8,275 bases of DNA from Pseudomonadota bacterium. Lineage in GTDB: Bacteria > Pseudomonadota > Alphaproteobacteria > Caulobacterales > Caulobacteraceae. The DNA lies in the NCBI GenBank assembly GCA_023451375.1, contig JAEXZS010000068.1, positions 1-8,275 of the forward strand. Reading direction: 5' to 3'. This document shows positions 4,612 to 8,275 of the stretch, piece by piece (position 1 is the stretch's first letter; each line of letters begins with the position of its first letter). The position numbers and the translations under genes were made by a program. The notes beneath the pieces are model-generated. The model had not been told where the DNA came from, did not search any database, and worked only from the letters and a program-made list of their open reading frames with translations.

Positions 4612-6020
4612 GCCGTCCGAACGCCAAGGCCGCCCTGGCCCTGATCTGCGCGACGATGACGGGCCTGGCGCCCGTCGCCGCGCCCGTGGTGGCCACGGCC
4701 CAGACCCGCGCCGCCGTCTCCACCGGAGCGACGCCGCAGCTGATCAACCTGCCACGCGGGACATCCTTCGCGGTCGACCTGCCGGCCGACGCGCGCGACG
4801 TGATCGTGTCCAACCCGCAGGTGGCCGAGGCCATGCTGCACTCGCCGCGCCGCATCACCGTCATCGGCGTCGCGCCGGGCGAGACCGACGCGGTCTTCCT
4901 GGACGGCGCGGGCCGCACCATCCTGGCCCTGCGGGTGCGGGTGGACGCCGGCGTCAGCGCCCTGCAGGACACGCTGAACCGACTGCTGCCGGGCGGCCAG
5001 GTGCGGGCGGAGGCGGTCAACGACAGGATCATCCTGACCGGATCGGTCGGCAGCCCGGCCCAGTCCGACCAGGCCCAGCGCATCGCCCGGGCCTTCGTCT
5101 CGGCGCCCGAGAAGGTGCTGAACATGGTGAGCGTCGCCGGCTCGGACCAGGTGACGATCAAGGCGCGCGTGGTGGAGGTCCAGCGCTCGGTCGTCAAGCA
5201 GCTGGGGCTGGACGTCGACGCCGTGCTGAACAGCGTCGGCGACGGCCTGACCTTCAACCAGTCCGCCACCTTCGGCGTGAACGGCTCGCTTCTGGGCGGC
5301 GGGACCATCGGTTATGGCGACGGCTCGCTGTCTACGGCGCTGAAAGCATTCGAGCGGACTGGCCTGCTGCGCACCCTGGCCGAACCCAATGTCACTGCCG
5401 TCAATGGCGAAAGCGGCGAGTTTCTGGCGGGCGGTGAGTTCCCCGTGCCCGTGTCCCAGAGCAACGACGACGGCGGCAGCACGGTCGGCATCGAGTTCAA
5501 GCCGTACGGCGTGCGCCTGGCCTTCCGGCCGGTGGTGCTGTCGGAAGGCCGCATCTCGCTGCAGCTGTCGACCGAGGTGTCCGAGCTGTCGACCGACGGC
5601 GCCTTCACCCTGAACCCGACCGAGAATTCGTCCCTCGTTATCCCCGCCCTGACGGTGCGACGGGCGTCCTCGACCGTGGAGCTGCCCAGCGGCGGTTCCC
5701 TGATGATCGCCGGCCTACTCAGCGAGCAGTCACGCCAGAACATCGACAAGCTGCCGGCGCTGGGCGACGTGCCCGTGCTCGGCGCCCTGTTCCGGTCGCG
5801 CGACTACACGTCCGGCGAGACCGAACTGGTCATCATCATCGAGGCCTACGTCGTCTCTCCCACCTCGCCCGGACGGCTGCAGACCCCAGCCGACGGCATG
5901 CGGATGGCGACCGACGCCCAGAGCATCCTGTTCGGCCAGCTGAGCCGCCGCTACGGCAGCCCGGACCCCGCCCAGGGGTCCGGCGCCTGGCAGGGGCCGG
6001 TGGGCTATGTGATCGAATGA
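4608..6020 (+). CDS. cpaC: Tad pilus secretin CpaC
   Basis: A 470-residue outer-membrane secretin forming the channel for the Flp pilus. A signal peptide is seen (ATA|Q cleavage near residue 31). The pilus secretin N-domain follows at about 43-115 (INLPRGTSFAVDLP, VIVSNPQVAEAM), then a BON-like domain at about 115-175 (VNDRIILTGSVGSPAQSDQA). The secretin core runs from about 180 to 417 (KARVVEVQRSVVKQLG, GLLRTLAEPNVTAVNGESG, GGSLMIAGLL, LPALGDVPVLGALFRS). A tail of about 50 residues follows and ends GYVIE. The start ATG has GGTGAG six bases upstream, inside the cpaB end. The stop overlaps the cpaD start as ATGA (6017-6020), so cpaB, cpaC and cpaD are probably translationally coupled. Confidence 0.96.
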   Translation: MSRPNAKAALALICATMTGLAPVAAPVVATAQTRAAVSTGATPQLINLPRGTSFAVDLPADARDVIVSNPQVAEAMLHSPRRITVIGVAPGETDAVFLDGAGRTILALRVRVDAGVSALQDTLNRLLPGGQVRAEAVNDRIILTGSVGSPAQSDQAQRIARAFVSAPEKVLNMVSVAGSDQVTIKARVVEVQRSVVKQLGLDVDAVLNSVGDGLTFNQSATFGVNGSLLGGGTIGYGDGSLSTALKAFERTGLLRTLAEPNVTAVNGESGEFLAGGEFPVPVSQSNDDGGSTVGIEFKPYGVRLAFRPVVLSEGRISLQLSTEVSELSTDGAFTLNPTENSSLVIPALTVRRASSTVELPSGGSLMIAGLLSEQSRQNIDKLPALGDVPVLGALFRSRDYTSGETELVIIIEAYVVSPTSPGRLQTPADGMRMATDAQSILFGQLSRRYGSPDPAQGSGAWQGPVGYVIE

Positions 6021-6688
6021 GGCGCGCCGTGAACCGTATCGCCATCCCCGTCGTCGCCGCCCTGGCCCTGTCGGCCTGCGCCGCCGCGTCCGGCCTGCCC
6101 GAGGGGCCGGCGCGCAGCCTGTCGCGCTACACCCTTCAGGTTGAGCCGGGCGTCGATCGCATCGCCCTGGCCGTCCATGAGAACGGGCTGTCTTCAAACC
6201 AGCAGGCGGCGCTGGACGCACTGGCGGACCGCTTCGCCGCCGAACGGGCCGAGGTCATCCTCATCGAGGCGCCCTCGGGCAACGATCCGGTCGCCGCCCA
6301 GGCCGCCTGGAACGTGCGCGAATTCCTGGCCCGGATGGGCGTGCCGACCGAACGGCTGCTGGTCGTGGCCTACGAGGCGCCCAACCCCCGCGCGCCGGTG
6401 CTGGCCGGCTTTGAGACCCTGCAGGCCCAGATTCCCAACTGCGCCGCCGAGGTCCGAACGTCCATCGTGACCTACGCCAACGAACAGAGTCCCGGCTTCG
6501 GCTGCGCCGTGACGGCGAACCTGGCCGCCCAGATCGCCAATCCGCGGGACATCCTGGCTCCTCGCGGCATGAGCGCCCCGGACATGGGCCGCCGAGCCCA
6601 GGTGTTCGACACCTACCGCGCTGGCGAGCTGACCTCCGCGCCGCAGGAGACCCTGGTCGCCGGCGAAGTCTCGCAGGCGGTGGACTGA
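6017..6688 (+). CDS. cpaD: Tad pilus lipoprotein CpaD
   Basis: A 223-residue predicted lipoprotein. A hydrophobic leader ends in the lipobox LSAC with the modified Cys21. The conserved CpaD end is clear: FGCAVTANLAAQIANPRDIL (161-180), with Cys142 and Cys163 as a possible disulphide pair. The middle part (about 45-135) has a layout resembling OmpA-like domains: a helix of paired alanines, VILIEAPSGND, WNVREFLARMGV, then LVVAYEAPNPRAPV. Such proteins help place or stabilise the CpaC secretin at the outer membrane. A GTG at 6029 is an alternative start, but ATG 6017 overlaps the cpaC stop in the typical way. Three bases separate its stop from cpaE. Confidence 0.93.
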   Translation: MRRAVNRIAIPVVAALALSACAAASGLPEGPARSLSRYTLQVEPGVDRIALAVHENGLSSNQQAALDALADRFAAERAEVILIEAPSGNDPVAAQAAWNVREFLARMGVPTERLLVVAYEAPNPRAPVLAGFETLQAQIPNCAAEVRTSIVTYANEQSPGFGCAVTANLAAQIANPRDILAPRGMSAPDMGRRAQVFDTYRAGELTSAPQETLVAGEVSQAVD

Positions 6689-6691
6689 GCC

Positions 6692-8185
6692 ATGAACAAC
6701 GCCTTCGCCTCCCGAGAGTATGACGAGCTGGACGAGGACGGTTTCGACCTCGACCCCGCCTTCGCGGCGCCGGCCGAGGACCCGCAGTCGCGCTCGCCGC
6801 TGCAGTTCACCAGCCCGGCCCCGGCCCCAAGGCCCGGCGCCGGCCCCGCCGCCGCGCCGGCGGTGCTGTCGCCCGAGCCTTCCGGCGCGCCGTTCAATCC
6901 GGTGGGGGAGCTGGTCGCCGGCGCCCAGTCGGCCCTGGCGCCGGTCGGAGCGATCGGCGAGGTCTCGGTCCCGCGCATCGCCATCCACGTCTTCGCCGAG
7001 CGGCAGGACACCCTGGCCTCCGCCGAGCGCGCGGCGCAGGACCGGCGTCTGGCGCGCGCCACCACGCAGATCCGCATCGGCGGCGTCGCCGCGGCGGTCG
7101 AGGCCTATGGCCACGAGCCGACCCCGCCGCTGATCATCGTCGAGTGCCTGAAGGACCCGCAGACCCTGCTGTGGGAGGTCGATCAGCTGGCCGAGGTCTG
7201 CGACGCGGGCACCAAGGTGATCGTCGTGGGGGCCACCAACGACATCCTGCTGTTCCGCGAACTGATGCGGCGCGGCGTCAGCGAATATCTGGTCGCGCCG
7301 CTGCAGCCGCTGCAGCTGATCGCGGCCATCGGCGGCCTGTTCAACGATCCCGCCCAGCCGTTCGTCGGCCGGTCGATCGCCTTCGTCGGCGCGCGCGGCG
7401 GGGCCGGCGCCTCGGCGGTGGCGCACAACACCGCCTATGCGATCTCCGAGCGGATCGGCGCCAACACCGTCATCGTCGACTACGACCTGCCGTTCGGCAC
7501 CGCGGGACTGGACTTCAACCAGGATCCGCTGAACGGCGTCGCCGACGCCCTGGGGCAGCCGGATCGGCTGGATCCCGTGCTGCTGGACCGGATGATGGTC
7601 CGCTGCACCGACAAGCTGAGCCTGTTCGCCGCGCCGGCGACCCTGGACAGCGACTGGGACATCTCGACCGACGCCTTCGAGGAGGTGACGACGCGCATCC
7701 GTTCGACCGCGCCGTTCGTCATCCTGGACTTGCCGCACCTGTGGTCGCCTTGGATGCGGCGCACCCTGATCGCCGCCGACGAGGTGGTGGTGGTGGCCAC
7801 GCCCGACCTGGCCAGCCTGCGCAACGCCAAGAACATGATGGACCTGATCCGGCAGGGCCGACCCAACGACGCGCCCCCGCGTCTGGTGCTGAACCAGGTC
7901 GGCGTGCCGGGTCGTCCAGAGATTCCGGCCAAGGACTTCGGCGCGGCGCTGGGCGTGCACCCCAGCCTGATCATCCCGTTCGACGCCAAGACCTTCGGGG
8001 CGGCGGCCAACAACGGCCAGATGATCCTGGACGCCGCCGCCAAGACCAAGGCGGCCGAGGCCTTCCAGACCCTGGCGCAGATCGTCTCCCGTCGTGAGCT
8101 GCCGGCGGTCGCGGGGCCCAAGGCCAAGGCCGGCAAGGCGGCCTCGAAGTCACTGTTCGCCTCCCTGCTGAAGAAGAAGCGCTGA
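6692..8185 (+). CDS. cpaE: Polar pilus localisation ATPase-like protein CpaE (TadZ family)
   Basis: A 497-residue cytoplasmic protein that in Caulobacter marks the pole where Tad pili assemble. The order is as follows. An acidic then Pro/Ala-rich disordered N-tail comes first (1-90). Next is a receiver-like domain (about 95-215) with Glu151 where a phospho-accepting Asp would be and Ala202 in place of the usual Lys. Last is a MinD/ParA-like domain (about 227-470). Its Walker A region reads GARGGAGAS (233-241), lacking both lysines of the canonical KGGxGKT/S. Asp263 (VIVDYDLPFG) and Asp346 (VILDLPH) sit at the switch I and Walker B positions. The C-terminus is lysine-rich, ending KSLFASLLKKKR. 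It starts three bases after cpaD, with only a weak GGA site. Confidence 0.95.
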   Translation: MNNAFASREYDELDEDGFDLDPAFAAPAEDPQSRSPLQFTSPAPAPRPGAGPAAAPAVLSPEPSGAPFNPVGELVAGAQSALAPVGAIGEVSVPRIAIHVFAERQDTLASAERAAQDRRLARATTQIRIGGVAAAVEAYGHEPTPPLIIVECLKDPQTLLWEVDQLAEVCDAGTKVIVVGATNDILLFRELMRRGVSEYLVAPLQPLQLIAAIGGLFNDPAQPFVGRSIAFVGARGGAGASAVAHNTAYAISERIGANTVIVDYDLPFGTAGLDFNQDPLNGVADALGQPDRLDPVLLDRMMVRCTDKLSLFAAPATLDSDWDISTDAFEEVTTRIRSTAPFVILDLPHLWSPWMRRTLIAADEVVVVATPDLASLRNAKNMMDLIRQGRPNDAPPRLVLNQVGVPGRPEIPAKDFGAALGVHPSLIIPFDAKTFGAAANNGQMILDAAAKTKAAEAFQTLAQIVSRRELPAVAGPKAKAGKAASKSLFASLLKKKR

Positions 8186-8188
8186 CGC

Positions 8189-8275
8189 GTGTTCGGAAAA
8201 CGCACAGGCCAGCCCGGCGTCGCGGCGCCGATCCGACCGGCCCCGGTTCCCACGCCGGAGCCGGAGGTCGCCGCG
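8189..8275 (+). CDS. cpaF: Tad secretion ATPase CpaF, N-terminal 29 codons (cut by window end)
   Basis: An open frame starts at GTG 8189, three bases after the cpaE stop, and runs off the window. It begins MFGKRTGQPG and continues Pro/Ala-rich, which fits the variable N-terminal tail of CpaF/TadA, the hexameric secretion ATPase that drives pilus extension. No ATPase motif lies inside the window, so the call rests on position after cpaE, the MFGKR-type start and the spacing. The purine-rich GAAGAAGAAG at the cpaE end may serve as a weak ribosome site. Confidence 0.75.
   Translation, partial: MFGKRTGQPGVAAPIRPAPVPTPEPEVAA

Noticed and set aside
6194..7960. A 588-codon open frame on the minus strand opposite cpaD/cpaE
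   Set aside because: It is low-complexity His/Arg/Gly/Gln-rich sequence mirroring GC-rich codons of two well-supported genes, with no domain and no credible start. It is an antisense shadow.
1..8275. Search by eye for CRISPR arrays, tRNA genes, insertion sequence ends and att sites
   Set aside because: No regularly spaced repeats, cloverleaf-like segments, transposase reading frames or flanking duplications were seen; the window reads as native chromosome.

Overview
The window is a GC-rich alphaproteobacterial segment dominated by a Tad/Flp (cpa) pilus locus. The gene order pilA - second flp pilin - cpaA - cpaB - cpaC - cpaD - cpaE - (cpaF), the CpaE/CpaD protein types and CtrA-like TTAA-N7-TTAA motifs point to Caulobacterales (Caulobacter/Brevundimonas-like). 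The order is well supported by content; the genus is inference only.

Layout. (1) 1-846: the 3' part of pabB (aminodeoxychorismate synthase component I), unrelated to pili, running in from the left. (2) 843-2361, minus strand: a three-gene operon, read from 2361 leftwards. It encodes an exported orphan secretin N-domain protein followed by two TadE-type pseudopilins, and it ends tail-to-tail on pabB with stop codons sharing one CTAG. (3) 2362-2594: a 233-base divergent control region with a tandem imperfect repeat, a short dyad, a weak CtrA-like site and a possible leader hairpin. (4) 2595-3638, plus strand: pilA (major Flp pilin), a strong intrinsic terminator, a second divergent Flp pilin, and the prepilin peptidase cpaA. 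(5) 3639-3729: a short intergenic region with a good CtrA-like site. (6) 3730-8275: cpaB-cpaC-cpaD-cpaE-cpaF, tightly packed with ATGA overlaps or 3-base gaps. cpaF is cut by the window end after 29 codons.

How the parts fit. CpaA is expected to cleave four prepilin-like substrates in this window, all with G|xxA(I/V)E(F/Y) sites: PilA, the second Flp, and both TadE proteins. CpaC (secretin), CpaD (lipoprotein) and CpaB (SAF-domain periplasmic protein) would form the envelope channel. CpaE (TadZ-like, pseudo-receiver plus degenerate MinD-type ATPase) would place the machine at a pole, and CpaF would power it. Terminator read-through after pilA probably sets a high pilin to low peptidase ratio.

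No RNA genes, insertion sequences, CRISPR arrays or att sites were seen. I do not claim a wholly new system. The least ordinary parts are the orphan secretin-N-domain protein sharing a nine-residue tail motif with CpaB, the second Flp pilin whose longer start lies inside a terminator, and the doubly degenerate CpaE.
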